This document shows, piece after piece, positions 1-8,560 of a DNA stretch of 64,000 nt. A model generated the notes under the pieces. The model was not told the origin of the DNA. It did not search any database and worked only from the letters and a program-made list of their open reading frames with translations. How positions within the stretch are numbered: the stretch's first letter is position 1; every line of letters begins with the position of its first letter. The translations under genes and the position numbers were made by a program. This stretch comes from Chlorobium sp. (GTDB taxonomy: Bacteria; Bacteroidota; Chlorobiia; Chlorobiales; Chlorobiaceae). The stretch lies in the NCBI GenBank assembly GCA_028277225.1, contig JANQHB010000032.1:1-64000 (forward strand), read 5' to 3'.

Positions 1-525
1 ACAACGTCCGTGTGCCGCAGCAAAGCGGCGTAAGAGATGAGGGTAGGCCCCTCGCAATCGGCTTACAGGAGCAGGTTGCAAACCACCGTATGCGGCGTGA
101 GTCAAAAGCTCAAGTCGTGAACGATACGGAAGGCCCCGTGTAATATGATTACACAGGGGGCAGGTGAGAGCCAAGGAAGACGAACACAAGTGAATCGCCG
201 TGAACGTGTCGAAAGTCCTGAATGACATCAAAACCGGAAAGCTATAAGGATACGGGATGAATCTGGAGGCAACCGGTCCCGACATGTCGGGATGTCCGGC
301 ATAAAGACGGCGTGATCCTGGCTTGGTCTCTTGTATTGAACTACGAGAACCTTCGTCGGCGATGGCAAGGGAAAGGCACAAGTGTAAAAAGCGAGGCCGT
401 AAATGCCAAAGCTCCATCAAAGGGCGGAGCAATCCGTAGTAGTGAAAAAGCCCTTGTAATTGGGGTGGAGCGAAGGGATTGCGTAATCCGGTCAAACAGG
501 ATAGTCAATTGTGCAAACAGAAGGA
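1..525 (+). mobile_element. group II intron remnant, ORF-less
   Basis: No protein here reads as a known family. The stretch has the wording of a bacterial group II intron domain I and the approach to domain IV: a GTGTG 5' end-like motif near base 10, the phrase GAACTACGAGAACCTTCG near 340-360, and GTAGTAGTGAAAAAG followed by GGGGTGGAGCGAAGGG near 437-480. The purine-rich AAGGAG near 520-525 sits where the ribosome binding site of the intron reverse transcriptase normally lies, but no maturase/RT frame follows and no domain V hairpin is seen before the next gene. A perfect CCCGACATGTCGGG palindrome at 279-292 looks inserted. This is family recognition from memory without a covariance search; the left edge may lie outside the window. 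Confidence 0.6.
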
Positions 526-657
526 GCTTTTCTGAATACCTTGTTTTACGTTCTCTCCAGTACTGCCGCTTCGGTCAAGTGGCTTGCCATAGGGGCTTTT
601 CTCTGTTGTTTTGTGCTCTACAAGAGCAATCGCAGGGATTGAAAAATTATTCGAATG

Positions 658-690
658 AAAGGTCGGCAACTCAATTGCCGACCTTTTGGA
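658..690. terminator. strong hairpin terminator
   Basis: A 12-bp perfect stem (AAAGGTCGGCAA at 658-669 paired with TTGCCGACCTTT at 675-686) is closed by a five-base loop and carries A and T runs on the two sides, so it can act in both directions. It lies about 40 bases beyond the stop of the minus-strand gene at 729-2126 and after the intron remnant. Confidence 0.7.
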
Positions 691-728
691 GGATGTGTTT
701 GATGACGTCGCTGTGTCCGGCCTCTTAT

Positions 729-2126
729 TTAAGGCATTCTTTCTGCCGTGATCGCCATTCCGTCAGAGAGCACGTCTGTGGCCGGGGGTTGATGACTGCT
801 TCCCGTCAACCAGCTATTTCCATTTGCTCTGTCAATTTCAGCCGCCCAATTTCCCGGTCTGAAACGTGATAATGGCTGCCCGGTCCTTGCGCTGATTGCA
901 TGGGTACCTTCGGCGTGATGGTTCCACAAAATGATTGCCATCAGTCCGCCACCTCCTGCTCCAAGATTCTCTGCTGTTACCTTGATTCTTCTCCAGGTCC
1001 CCGGCTGTCTGGCTTCAGGCCTGCCCCACCCATCAAGAGGGTCGGCAGTGTATACCCAGAAGTCGGCATCAACCGGACTCACGTTTCCCCGGTAACCAAT
1101 AATCGTATTAAAATGACCACCTCCGTCAACACCGGCAACCAGCGCTATCTTGTGGTCGATGAATCCCTTTATGATTCTCCGGATCGAGACAACGTCACTG
1201 TCACTGGCTCCAGCAAGCCCCAAATACCTTGCATCTCTCCACGGACCATCATCCTCACCGGACAATACATAATTCATGATGCCCGTTAAGCCCAAATAAG
1301 GAAGTCCGTTAGCCCCTACCGGCGCTCCATTCCACAGCCATTTTGGTATGTTGGTAAAACCCAGATACAGCATGTCGCCATCTACTTCCAGGAAGGAACG
1401 GGTCTCGCCGCTGTTATCCAGGTTGACGAGGCCGTTACGGGCCATGAATCCATTGTTCCCGTCATTCCATTCCCCCATGTCCAGTCCCAGTCTTTTGCGG
1501 TGATAGCCCAGCCACATAACATGCTCCATGGAACCTTCGTATCCCACGTTGATCTGCGTCGCGCGCTCGATGTTGTCTACATCGCGGTTCAGAAGAAAGC
1601 TGCCGGCGCGGTTCGGGTTGGCAAGCCCCAGTTGCTCCAGCACTATCGCAAGTGAGGCCGGACCGCATGTGCGGGGGTACTGTTTATGGGTAGTACGAAG
1701 ATATTTGTTGTCAGCGGGGGACTTCAGAATTTTTGCTCCTAAGAGAACCTCCCTGTCCAGGTCGGCTTCGCTGCTGGTGGTATAATACACACCATGATCT
1801 GTCTTCATGTCCCAATGTGAATATCTCAGTCGGGCTGTATTGGTGATGGCCGGGATCGAAGTGACTTCCTTAATTCTTTCGGTAGCCTGGGCTCTTGATA
1901 TCCTCGGTACCTTCTGAAGAGCTTTTTTCTCCTTTGCTGAAAGCCCGGCATCGGATTTCCTGGCATTCTGAAGCGTCATTTTTCCTGTTTTCGAAAACCC
2001 GGAATCGAGCTTCTTCACACTCTTGATCTTCACATGCTCAGTGGTGTTCTTTCCGGTATCCGCCAGGGCGAATGGTGGCTGAGTAAATGGCATCAATGCC
2101 GCAAGTAAAACTAATAACCTTTTCAT
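729..2126 (-). CDS. secreted C39-like cysteine peptidase family protein
   Basis: A 465-residue protein with an N-terminal signal peptide (MKRLLVLLAALMPF, probable cleavage after ALA at 20-22), so it is probably exported to the periplasm or beyond. Residues 23-100 are lysine-rich and probably disordered. The C-terminal domain shows a papain-like arrangement: CGPASLA with Cys154 as candidate nucleophile, GGHFNTIIGY with His338, and TADP with Asp362, the order used by C39/NlpC-type peptidases. The spacing between Cys and His (about 184 residues) is long for a bacteriocin C39 domain, so a variant fold or a pseudo-enzyme is possible. The substrate is unknown. It stands alone, downstream of its own upstream region at 2127-2260 and ended by the hairpin at 658-690. 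Confidence 0.6.
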   Translation of the reverse strand: MKRLLVLLAALMPFTQPPFALADTGKNTTEHVKIKSVKKLDSGFSKTGKMTLQNARKSDAGLSAKEKKALQKVPRISRAQATERIKEVTSIPAITNTARLRYSHWDMKTDHGVYYTTSSEADLDREVLLGAKILKSPADNKYLRTTHKQYPRTCGPASLAIVLEQLGLANPNRAGSFLLNRDVDNIERATQINVGYEGSMEHVMWLGYHRKRLGLDMGEWNDGNNGFMARNGLVNLDNSGETRSFLEVDGDMLYLGFTNIPKWLWNGAPVGANGLPYLGLTGIMNYVLSGEDDGPWRDARYLGLAGASDSDVVSIRRIIKGFIDHKIALVAGVDGGGHFNTIIGYRGNVSPVDADFWVYTADPLDGWGRPEARQPGTWRRIKVTAENLGAGGGGLMAIILWNHHAEGTHAISARTGQPLSRFRPGNWAAEIDRANGNSWLTGSSHQPPATDVLSDGMAITAERMP

Positions 2127-2544
2127 GGTATGTTCTCCCGGATTAGTTTTTCCTCACCCATAACCTGATAATGTCACTCGTACTATAGGATTTCTTTCCA
2201 TCCGCTTTCATAAAAGTAAAAAACACAGTTTTAATACTGTATAAACAGGTTCGTTACCTTTATGTAACTTGAAAAAAGGGGCGCTTACAGGGTTTTTGTA
2301 TAATTCTTTCACAAATTATCGTATCCCATCAACTACTCATAAGTTCGCAACAAGCGCTTTAAATTACAAGCAAATCAGGATATATCCCAAAAGGCAGGAT
2401 AATGGGAACTCGACACCACACTTTGCTCTCTCTGTCTTTTCGCACTTTTGAACATATTTTCGAAGAAAGGATTGCGCCGTTCGCCTGTTATTCCTTACAT
2501 AGAAGTAAGGAAATATTGTAAAAGTAATGGGGAGGGGATGTGCT
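2127..2544. other. 418-bp intergenic region with a diverged repeat
   Basis: This region separates the divergent C39-like gene and the toxin-antitoxin pair. It holds no convincing gene; a 60-codon frame at 2269-2451 has no ribosome binding site and no recognisable protein. Bases about 2285-2380 resemble 4564-4656, sharing GTATAATTCT/GCATAATTCT, AAATTATC and an ending of ACAAGCAAATCAG, which suggests an old duplicated intergenic element. Confidence 0.4.
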
Positions 2545-2814
2545 ATGCCGGTAGCAACGATGACAAACAAGGGGCAGGTGACGATACCGAAAAAGGTTCG
2601 TGATACGTTGCAACTGCAATCGGGCGACAAGCTTGAATTTGTGTGTGAAGAGGACGGGATAATTACCGTGAGGCCGGTAAAGAAGTCCGTTGATGAGGTT
2701 TTCGGCAGGCTGCACATGAAGGGCAGGGCACCGGTGTCAACGGAAGAGATGAAGGCGGCCGTTGGCAGAAAGTTCAAAAAAGAGTATGGCAGGGGTGCGG
2801 ATGAAGGCGCTTGA
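2545..2814 (+). CDS. AbrB/MazE-type antitoxin
   Basis: Start ATG at 2545 is preferred because GGGAGGGG lies just upstream and the protein then begins MPVATMTNKGQVTIPKKVRD, the swapped-hairpin AbrB/SpoVT DNA-binding signature (about residues 1-45). The remaining ~45 residues are charged (KEEMKAAVGRKFKKEYG-like) and fit a toxin-binding tail. About 89 residues, normal for VapB/MazE-like antitoxins. The last 14 bases overlap the PIN-domain toxin gene, so the two are translationally coupled. By family knowledge the antitoxin neutralises the toxin and autoregulates the operon promoter. Confidence 0.85.
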   Translation: MPVATMTNKGQVTIPKKVRDTLQLQSGDKLEFVCEEDGIITVRPVKKSVDEVFGRLHMKGRAPVSTEEMKAAVGRKFKKEYGRGADEGA

Positions 2815-3202
2815 TACCAATATTCTGGTTCGTTTTCTGACCAAAGACGACAGCAATCAGGCTCAGCGTGTTTACCGGTTGTTCCGGCAGGCGGAAGAGA
2901 GTAGGGAGGTGTTCATTGTGCCGGTTCCGGTCGTTCTCGAATTGTTCTGGGTGCTGGAGTCGGCATACGGGATTGCAAGGCAGGAGGTTCTCGACGCTGT
3001 CGATGCCCTGATGCAGCTTCCGGTGCTGGAATTCGACGCCCAGGATGCAGTGCGCGCTTGCATTGCCGATGCGCGTCGGAGCAGGGGCGATTTTTCCGAT
3101 CTCTTGATGGCACGGTATGCCGTTTCGGCCTGCGAAGCCGATTCGGTGCTGACGTTCGACAGAAAGGCTGCACGATCAGAGGTGTTCGTGCTTGTCGAAT
3201 AG
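2801..3202 (+). CDS. vapC: VapC-type PIN-domain ribonuclease toxin
   Basis: From ATG 2801 the protein begins MKALDTNILVRFLTKDD, the PIN-domain strand with the first catalytic Asp (Asp5). Further acidic residues follow: Glu in VLELFWVLE, Asp in SRGDFSDLLMA and Asp in VLTFDRKA. This is the usual acidic quartet for Mg-dependent RNA cleavage. About 133 residues, full length for the family. An earlier in-frame ATG at 2762 lies deep in the antitoxin gene and would add a non-PIN extension, so it was not chosen. The 14-bp overlap with the AbrB-type antitoxin marks a type II toxin-antitoxin operon. Confidence 0.88.
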   Translation: MKALDTNILVRFLTKDDSNQAQRVYRLFRQAEESREVFIVPVPVVLELFWVLESAYGIARQEVLDAVDALMQLPVLEFDAQDAVRACIADARRSRGDFSDLLMARYAVSACEADSVLTFDRKAARSEVFVLVE

Positions 3203-3262
3203 TATCAATTTTGTCTCCCGGCTAATACCTTTTGCTGATTTTAAGTTGCTGCTTCTTTAAAA

Positions 3263-3670
3263 TCAGCCTTGTTCGTCGTAGGCTTGTCGTGAACGTTTGA
3301 TTTCGTCATGGTGTGTTTCCGCCCAGGAAACCAACTGATATAAGGGTTTGACCAAGCCCCTCCCCATTTCTGTAAGCTCGTACTCCACCTTTACCGGTAC
3401 TTCGGGGTAGACGGTTCTATTTACATACCCTTCTCGCTCCAGGTCACGCAGGGTTTGCGTGAGCATACGCTGTGAGATACCTACCACCCTTGATTTAATG
3501 GAGTTAAACCTGTCGGGTCCTTCGACGAGTGCAAATAAAATCAGCACTGACCATTTGTCGCCAATCTGGGACACCACATTACGAACGGGGCACTCATCGT
3601 TGTTATGAAATACCCGCTTTTCGGCTTTCTCTTTGCTTATAGTCTTCGTTTTTCCTTTGTTCTTTGCCAC
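3263..3670 (-). CDS. HxlR-family transcriptional regulator
   Basis: A 135-residue winged-helix regulator. The sequence CPVRNVVSQIGDKWSVLILFAL (Cys27 to about residue 48) is the hallmark HxlR opening with the conserved Cys, followed by the recognition helix region ISQRMLTQTLRDLEREGYVNR and a VEYELTEMGRGL wing. The first 25 residues are basic and less typical. Cys27 suggests possible redox or electrophile sensing, as in other HxlR members (inference). It is transcribed away from the secreted SnoaL-like gene across a 150-bp gap and probably controls that gene and itself. Confidence 0.9.
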   Translation of the reverse strand: MAKNKGKTKTISKEKAEKRVFHNNDECPVRNVVSQIGDKWSVLILFALVEGPDRFNSIKSRVVGISQRMLTQTLRDLEREGYVNRTVYPEVPVKVEYELTEMGRGLVKPLYQLVSWAETHHDEIKRSRQAYDEQG

Positions 3671-3700
3671 GCAGCAGTCCTCCTGTCAACTTCTGTCTAC

Positions 3701-3770
3701 AGGTTACCTAAAAGTGCCTAGATGACATCTTAGTACCTTCTTGTAATTTAGGTTACTATTAATTACCATT
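3701..3770. promoter_or_regulatory. candidate HxlR operator region
   Basis: Two similar short motifs, AGGTTACCTAAAAGTGCCTA at 3701-3720 and GGTTACTATTAATTACC at 3751-3767, sit in the gap between the divergent HxlR and SnoaL-like genes. Both are imperfect palindromes sharing GGTTAC. That placement is what is expected for operators of a local winged-helix regulator; there is no direct evidence of binding. Confidence 0.35.
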
Positions 3771-3820
3771 ATATGCAAACCAATCTTACTCCGAACCAAT
3801 AACCCAGAGAGGAACGACTT

Positions 3821-4363
3821 ATGAGGAAAATCATTGCATCAATACTTCTGATATTGGCAAGCGTAACTGCTTCTGCACAAAATGCAGACAAGCTGGTTAT
3901 AGATCTGCAATCATTACAGAAAACCAGTTGGACAGAGCAAGAGCTGGCGAACGCCACCATAATTACAGACTTTGTTCAAAACCTGATGAACAACCATAAT
4001 TTTGACTACATACTGGATCGCTATAATGATAGCTCGTATATTCAGCACAATCGCAACCTGCCCGACAAAATCACGGGGTTGGCAGGCTTTTTAAAAGAGT
4101 TTGTAAAGGACTATCCTGATTACACCTATGACGTAAAACACATCTATGTTGACGGCGATTATGTTATCTTCCACTCACATGCCACCCTAAAGAAAGATGA
4201 CAGAGGTAACGACAAAAAAGGCATGAATATTATTGATATTTGGCGCCTTGAAGACGGAAGAATTGTTGAGCATTGGGACTCAATTCAAGCTCTTGATACT
4301 CTTATGCGATTTTATTCGTTAATTAACGGCGGCAATATTAAGAATGCCAATGGAGTGTTTTAA
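3821..4363 (+). CDS. secreted SnoaL-like (NTF2-fold) protein
   Basis: A 180-residue protein with a signal peptide (MRKIIASILLILASVTASA, cleavage about residue 19-20). The mature part reads as a SnoaL-like polyketide-cyclase/NTF2 fold: YNDSSYIQHN near residues 70-80, then GLAGFLKEF, YDVKHIYVDGDYVIFHSHA and NIIDIWRLEDGRIVEHWD, a phrase typical of this family. Members are often annotated as SnoaL-like aldol-condensation enzymes, but the reaction here is unknown. It lies divergent from an HxlR-family regulator, a common pairing for oxidative or xenobiotic response genes. The surrounding DNA is AT-richer than the core genes, consistent with acquisition. Confidence 0.75.
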   Translation: MRKIIASILLILASVTASAQNADKLVIDLQSLQKTSWTEQELANATIITDFVQNLMNNHNFDYILDRYNDSSYIQHNRNLPDKITGLAGFLKEFVKDYPDYTYDVKHIYVDGDYVIFHSHATLKKDDRGNDKKGMNIIDIWRLEDGRIVEHWDSIQALDTLMRFYSLINGGNIKNANGVF

Positions 4364-4436
4364 TTTAGTATGTGACCGAAACCATGTGGGTAACTATGCC
4401 ATTTACCACATGTTTTTTTAGCCGAGTAACAGTCAT

Positions 4437-4525
4437 CTGCAACGGCCGAGTTGAGTGGAATGTGCGGAGCGTCAGACCACAGGTCTTCAAGCGCAGGGCA
4501 TTTCCGCTCGAACGATTTGTTGGAG
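4437..4525 (-). other. solitary integron attC-like site
   Basis: Read on the minus strand, the site runs from CTCCAAC (R'' box, 4525-4519) to GTTGCAG (R' box, 4443-4437), and the two boxes are complementary except for one base. The interior folds on itself: TTCGAGCGGAAATG near one end pairs imperfectly with CATTCCACTCAA near the other. About 75 bp of it match, in inverted orientation, the attC at 36485-36562 in the cassette array 32 kb away. Nothing resembling an integrase or a second attC is seen beside it. It may be the scar of an excised or inserted cassette. Confidence 0.6.
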
Positions 4526-4951
4526 GTGTGCGCAGCAAGAAATGATACCTCCTGGTATGCTTATGCGGGGTTTACGCATAATTCTGTGATAAATTATCTC
4601 TTCTCAACATTTCTTCACAATTTCACCACATACGCTGTATAAATACAAGCAAATCAGTCGTTCACTCCAGTCTGTTGTTGCCACAGCTCCATCCGGCTAA
4701 CCAACTATCTCGCCAGCTAGCCTTTTCCCAACCTTTTGCCTTTTTCCTTTTGAATTTTGACTTTCCCTTCGGGAATGAATTTTCTGCGACCAATATCCGT
4801 TTCCTCAGGTACTTCCATGCCTGGTCTCGATCTGTCGGCATGGATATGAGTATTATTTTTCAGATATTTGGCTGACTTCAACAGCGTGCTGTTGCCCTGC
4901 GTGGGCACTTTTTTGCTGTAGACACATTGTGCCATCGTAGATAGACGTTCT
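4526..4951. other. intergenic region without a gene
   Basis: No supportable gene is present. Bases 4564-4656 are the second copy of the diverged repeat seen at about 2285-2380. Bases 4680-4790 are pyrimidine-rich with the wording CCATCCGGCTAACCAACTA and TTTTGCCTTTTTCCTTTTGA, which resembles text at 11140-11200, so they are probably degenerate dispersed intergenic repeats. Confidence 0.35.
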
Positions 4952-7900
4952 GTGAGGGAAATACCGTTTAATTATACATCCGCTACCGACCAGCAGTTGT
5001 TGTCATACCTGTTGGGAGATGAAAGCGTTCGTGTCCTTGACGAGCTGAAGGGGCTTCGTGTTACCGGCCGATCGGCAAGGCTCCTGATGCGCAGTATAGG
5101 CGCTTTGCTCATACATCGCAGAAATCCGTACCTCTACCAGGATCTTGTCGATTCGCCTTCCAGAAGAACCAGGTTGTTCGGTCAGGTTTCGAGTGATTTC
5201 GATGTTATCGAAGGGTCGGCAAAAGGGGAGGAGAGGGTGCTTTCGATTGTATCCCGGCTGCGGACGATATTCGATGAGTTCCGGTTGGAAATCGAGGGTG
5301 TGCCTGAGCTCAGGAGGCGTCTGAAGTGGGAACTGGGGGCTATAGCCGGAGCGAAGAACGTCCTGTTCGATCCTTTTTCCCTTGTTGCCCATGCCACCGA
5401 TGCTACAGACTGGCGGCTTCATCTTCCGGTTGCAGTCGTGACCCCCGATGATGAAGTCCAGGTTGCTCTTCTGCTGAATAAAATCGGAGAACTTGGCCTG
5501 AAAGCAATTCCGCGCGGGGCAGGAACCGGTCTGACGGGGGGGGCTGTACCTCTTCGATCGGGTTGTGTCATTATCAATACCGAAAAGCTTGACTGCATAA
5601 GGGGGATCCGGCAGCGAACTTTCCGGCTCGATACCGGTGAAGAAGTTACCGCTCCCGTTATCGAGGTCGAGGCCGGTGTTGTTACCGAAAAGGCGATGGA
5701 GCATGCCGAAGAGCACGGACTTGTTTTTGCAACCGACCCGACCAGTGAATGGTCATGTACGGTCGGCGGGAATATTGCCGAAAATGCAGGCGGGAAAAAG
5801 GCTGTCCGCTGGGGAACCTGTATCGATAACCTTCTCGAGTGGTCCATGGCTATGCCGTCGGGCAAACGCTGGAAAATCAAGAGAACCGACCACAGGCTGC
5901 GCAAGATCCTGTCCGATGATGACGTGACCTACGATATCATGGATGAGGACGGAGGGCGTCTCCGGCAGATCCGGCTCAAGGGGACCGATATCCGGAAAAA
6001 AGGGTTGTGGAAAGATATTACCAACAAGGCCCTTGGAGGCGTGCCCGGTCTGCAGAAGGAAGGAACGGACGGTGTTATCACTTCGGCGGTTTTCGTGCTC
6101 TATCCTGAATATGAGGAGATTACGACACTCTGTCTGGAGTTTTTCGGTCCGGATATGGACGAGGCGAGCAGGGTGATCGTTGAGCTTTCACGTATTTTCC
6201 CGCTTCCCAAGGATGACAGCGAGGCGCTCCTTGCGCTGGAACATTTCGATGACGAGTATATAAAAGCGATCGATTACAAGGTCAAGGCGGCAAGGCCGGG
6301 AATGCCGAAAGCTGTCTTGCTTATCGATATTGCCGGACGCAATCCGGAATCGGTAATGCGGGGAGTCAGCAAGGTCGGCAAGCTGCTTGAGACGCATCCG
6401 AATACATTGCTGTTTACCGCTCGCGATGCCGAAGAAGCCAGGCTGTACTGGGCCGACAGGAAAAAACTCAGTGCCATAGCACGAAGGACAAATGCCTTCA
6501 AACTGAACGAAGATGTCGTTATTCCGCTCGACACCCTTGCGGAATTCGCCCGTTTTGCCGATGCCCTGAACATTGAAGAGGAGCGGTATTCACAGCTCGG
6601 TTTTATCGGCAAGGTCCGGGATATGTTTCAGCAGGAATCGTTCGATGACGACGGCGAGCAGGTGGCGGCAAAAATCGCTTCGGTTGATCTTCTCTGTAAA
6701 GAAGCCTCCCAGATACTCAAGGATGCCGGAGAGAAGGAACTGCGGTCTCTTGGCGCCATAGACGGTCTGCGTGACAGTCTGCATGACCTTTTCCATGGAT
6801 ATCCCGGGATTGTTTCTTCCGTTGACGACCTTTACCGCTATGTCAGGGACCGTCGGATTGTCATTGCAACTCATATGCATGCAGGTGACGGCAATATCCA
6901 TGTCAACATACCGGTGCTTTCCAATGACCAGCCCATGCTGCGCCGTGCAGACCATGTTGTCGACAAGGTCATGGAAAAAGTTATTTCGCTTGGCGGTGTT
7001 GTTTCGGGCGAACATGGTATCGGTGTGACCAAGCTTAAATACATGGATCGGGACAGGATAGCGGAGCTTTCGGACCACAGAAAGAAGGTTGATCCCCTCG
7101 GAATGATGAATCCCGGAAAACTGGACGATTTCGATGTCCTCGGTCATATTTTTACCCCTTCATTCAACCTTCTCGAACTTGAAGCCCACATCCTCAAACG
7201 CTCGAGGATCGAAGAGCTTTCGAGAAATGTCGATTTCTGTATTCGCTGCGGAAAATGCAAAACGGACTGCTGTGTTTTCTATCCGGCCAGGGGGATGTTC
7301 TACCACCCCAGGAACAAAAATCTTGCGATCGGTTCACTGATAGAGGCGCTCCTGTATGTCGCACAGCGGGAACGTTCGACGGAATTTGAACTTCTGCAAT
7401 GGCTCGAAGATGTTGCCGACCATTGCACGATATGTCACAAATGCCTCAAGCCCTGTCCTGTCGATATCGATACGGGTGAGGTCTCTGTTCTCGAGCGTGG
7501 TATACTCGAATCACGGGGATACAAGCATTTTTCGGCTGCGACGCAGTTGACGCTGAAATACCTCGAAAACCGTTCTCAGTTTGCCAATAAGCTATTCCGG
7601 AATGCAATCGTTCGCGGAGGCGGCGCCGCAATGCGGGCGGGGAACAGATTCACGCAGCCATTGCAGTCGCTTAAATCGATGTCGTCGTTCTACCCGATCA
7701 GAATGCTCAGTTCGCCGATGCCGAAAATTCCCGATCAGACGTTGCGCGATATACTTCCTCATTCTGATGCTGACCAGGCACTGATTTTCGAGCCGAAGGA
7801 GCGAGCCCGGGTAACTGTTTTTTATTTTCCCGGCTGTGGTTCTGAACGGCTGCATTCTTCCATTTCCATGGCCTCGATCCATCTGCTTCTGGAGACCGGA

Positions 7901-8560
7901 GTGAGGGTTGTTCTGCCGCCGCCGTTTCTCTGCTGCGGATTTCCGGCTCATGTCAATGCACAGGAAGACCAGCACCAGAAACTGGTGCTGCGCAATACCG
8001 TGATCTTTACCCAGATACGGGAAATGCTTTCCTATCTCGACTTCGATGCCTGTGTTGTATCCTGCGGGACCTGCATGGAGGCTCTGGGAGGGATGGATAC
8101 GAAAAAGCTGTTCGGCGGAAGGATCGTCGATGTTATGAATTATGCGCTTGAGAAGGGTCTTAAGCTGAAAGGCAGCGACAACTGTCTCTATCATGCGCCC
8201 TGTCATGACTCCCTCAAGGGAGAGGCGGTTGAAAAACTCGGTGAACTGGGTGGTTTTGCAACGGTGACTCCTGTTGAGCACTGCTGTTCGGAAGCGGGTA
8301 CGCTCGCTCTTTCAAGGCCTGATATCACCGACTCCATGCTGCAGCGCAAAAGAACGGCGATCCAAGAGGTTAAAGAGGAGACCGGCGAGTCACTGATGCT
8401 GACCAATTGCCCTTCGTGTATCCAGGGTCTGGGAAGAAATACCGATCTCGGTGTCGAGCCGCGTCATATTGCCGTAGCGGTTGCTGAAAAGATTTCCGGC
8501 CATGCCTGGAAGAATCATTTCAGGGAGCAGGCCTTGCAGGCCACGGCAGTAAGGTTCTGA
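4952..8560 (+). CDS. FAD-linked oxidase / Fe-S fusion, DUF3683 family
   Basis: A 1202-residue fusion. Residues 1-145 match the DUF3683-type N-terminus (REIPFNYTSATDQQ...LRVTGRSARLL). Residues about 155-330 form a PCMH FAD-binding domain with PRGAGTGLTGG at 187-197. The FAD-oxidase C-terminal domain follows (HMHAGDGNIHVN, GEHGIGVTKLKYM). Two [4Fe-4S] ferredoxin motifs lie near residues 763 (CIRCGKCKTDC) and 825 (CTICHKCLKPCP), then CCG-type domains (FPGCGSE with CCGFPA near 960-1000, and APCHDS with CCSEAG near 1090-1110). By analogy with GlcD/GlcF and D-lactate dehydrogenases it oxidises a 2-hydroxy acid and passes electrons through Fe-S centres; the substrate is not defined by sequence. The start is GTG 4952, because an in-frame stop at 4919 leaves no other plausible start. 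The ribosome binding site is weak. Confidence 0.85.
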   Translation: MREIPFNYTSATDQQLLSYLLGDESVRVLDELKGLRVTGRSARLLMRSIGALLIHRRNPYLYQDLVDSPSRRTRLFGQVSSDFDVIEGSAKGEERVLSIVSRLRTIFDEFRLEIEGVPELRRRLKWELGAIAGAKNVLFDPFSLVAHATDATDWRLHLPVAVVTPDDEVQVALLLNKIGELGLKAIPRGAGTGLTGGAVPLRSGCVIINTEKLDCIRGIRQRTFRLDTGEEVTAPVIEVEAGVVTEKAMEHAEEHGLVFATDPTSEWSCTVGGNIAENAGGKKAVRWGTCIDNLLEWSMAMPSGKRWKIKRTDHRLRKILSDDDVTYDIMDEDGGRLRQIRLKGTDIRKKGLWKDITNKALGGVPGLQKEGTDGVITSAVFVLYPEYEEITTLCLEFFGPDMDEASRVIVELSRIFPLPKDDSEALLALEHFDDEYIKAIDYKVKAARPGMPKAVLLIDIAGRNPESVMRGVSKVGKLLETHPNTLLFTARDAEEARLYWADRKKLSAIARRTNAFKLNEDVVIPLDTLAEFARFADALNIEEERYSQLGFIGKVRDMFQQESFDDDGEQVAAKIASVDLLCKEASQILKDAGEKELRSLGAIDGLRDSLHDLFHGYPGIVSSVDDLYRYVRDRRIVIATHMHAGDGNIHVNIPVLSNDQPMLRRADHVVDKVMEKVISLGGVVSGEHGIGVTKLKYMDRDRIAELSDHRKKVDPLGMMNPGKLDDFDVLGHIFTPSFNLLELEAHILKRSRIEELSRNVDFCIRCGKCKTDCCVFYPARGMFYHPRNKNLAIGSLIEALLYVAQRERSTEFELLQWLEDVADHCTICHKCLKPCPVDIDTGEVSVLERGILESRGYKHFSAATQLTLKYLENRSQFANKLFRNAIVRGGGAAMRAGNRFTQPLQSLKSMSSFYPIRMLSSPMPKIPDQTLRDILPHSDADQALIFEPKERARVTVFYFPGCGSERLHSSISMASIHLLLETGVRVVLPPPFLCCGFPAHVNAQEDQHQKLVLRNTVIFTQIREMLSYLDFDACVVSCGTCMEALGGMDTKKLFGGRIVDVMNYALEKGLKLKGSDNCLYHAPCHDSLKGEAVEKLGELGGFATVTPVEHCCSEAGTLALSRPDITDSMLQRKRTAIQEVKEETGESLMLTNCPSCIQGLGRNTDLGVEPRHIAVAVAEKISGHAWKNHFREQALQATAVRF

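Noticed and set aside
312..869. A 185-codon frame starting within the intron remnant.
   Set aside because: It crosses the intron and the 658-690 terminator and then runs antisense to the C39-like gene; the sequence resembles no protein and is not a reverse transcriptase.
2269..2451. A 60-codon frame before the AbrB/VapC genes.
   Set aside because: No ribosome binding site, low-complexity translation, and it overlaps a diverged intergenic repeat.
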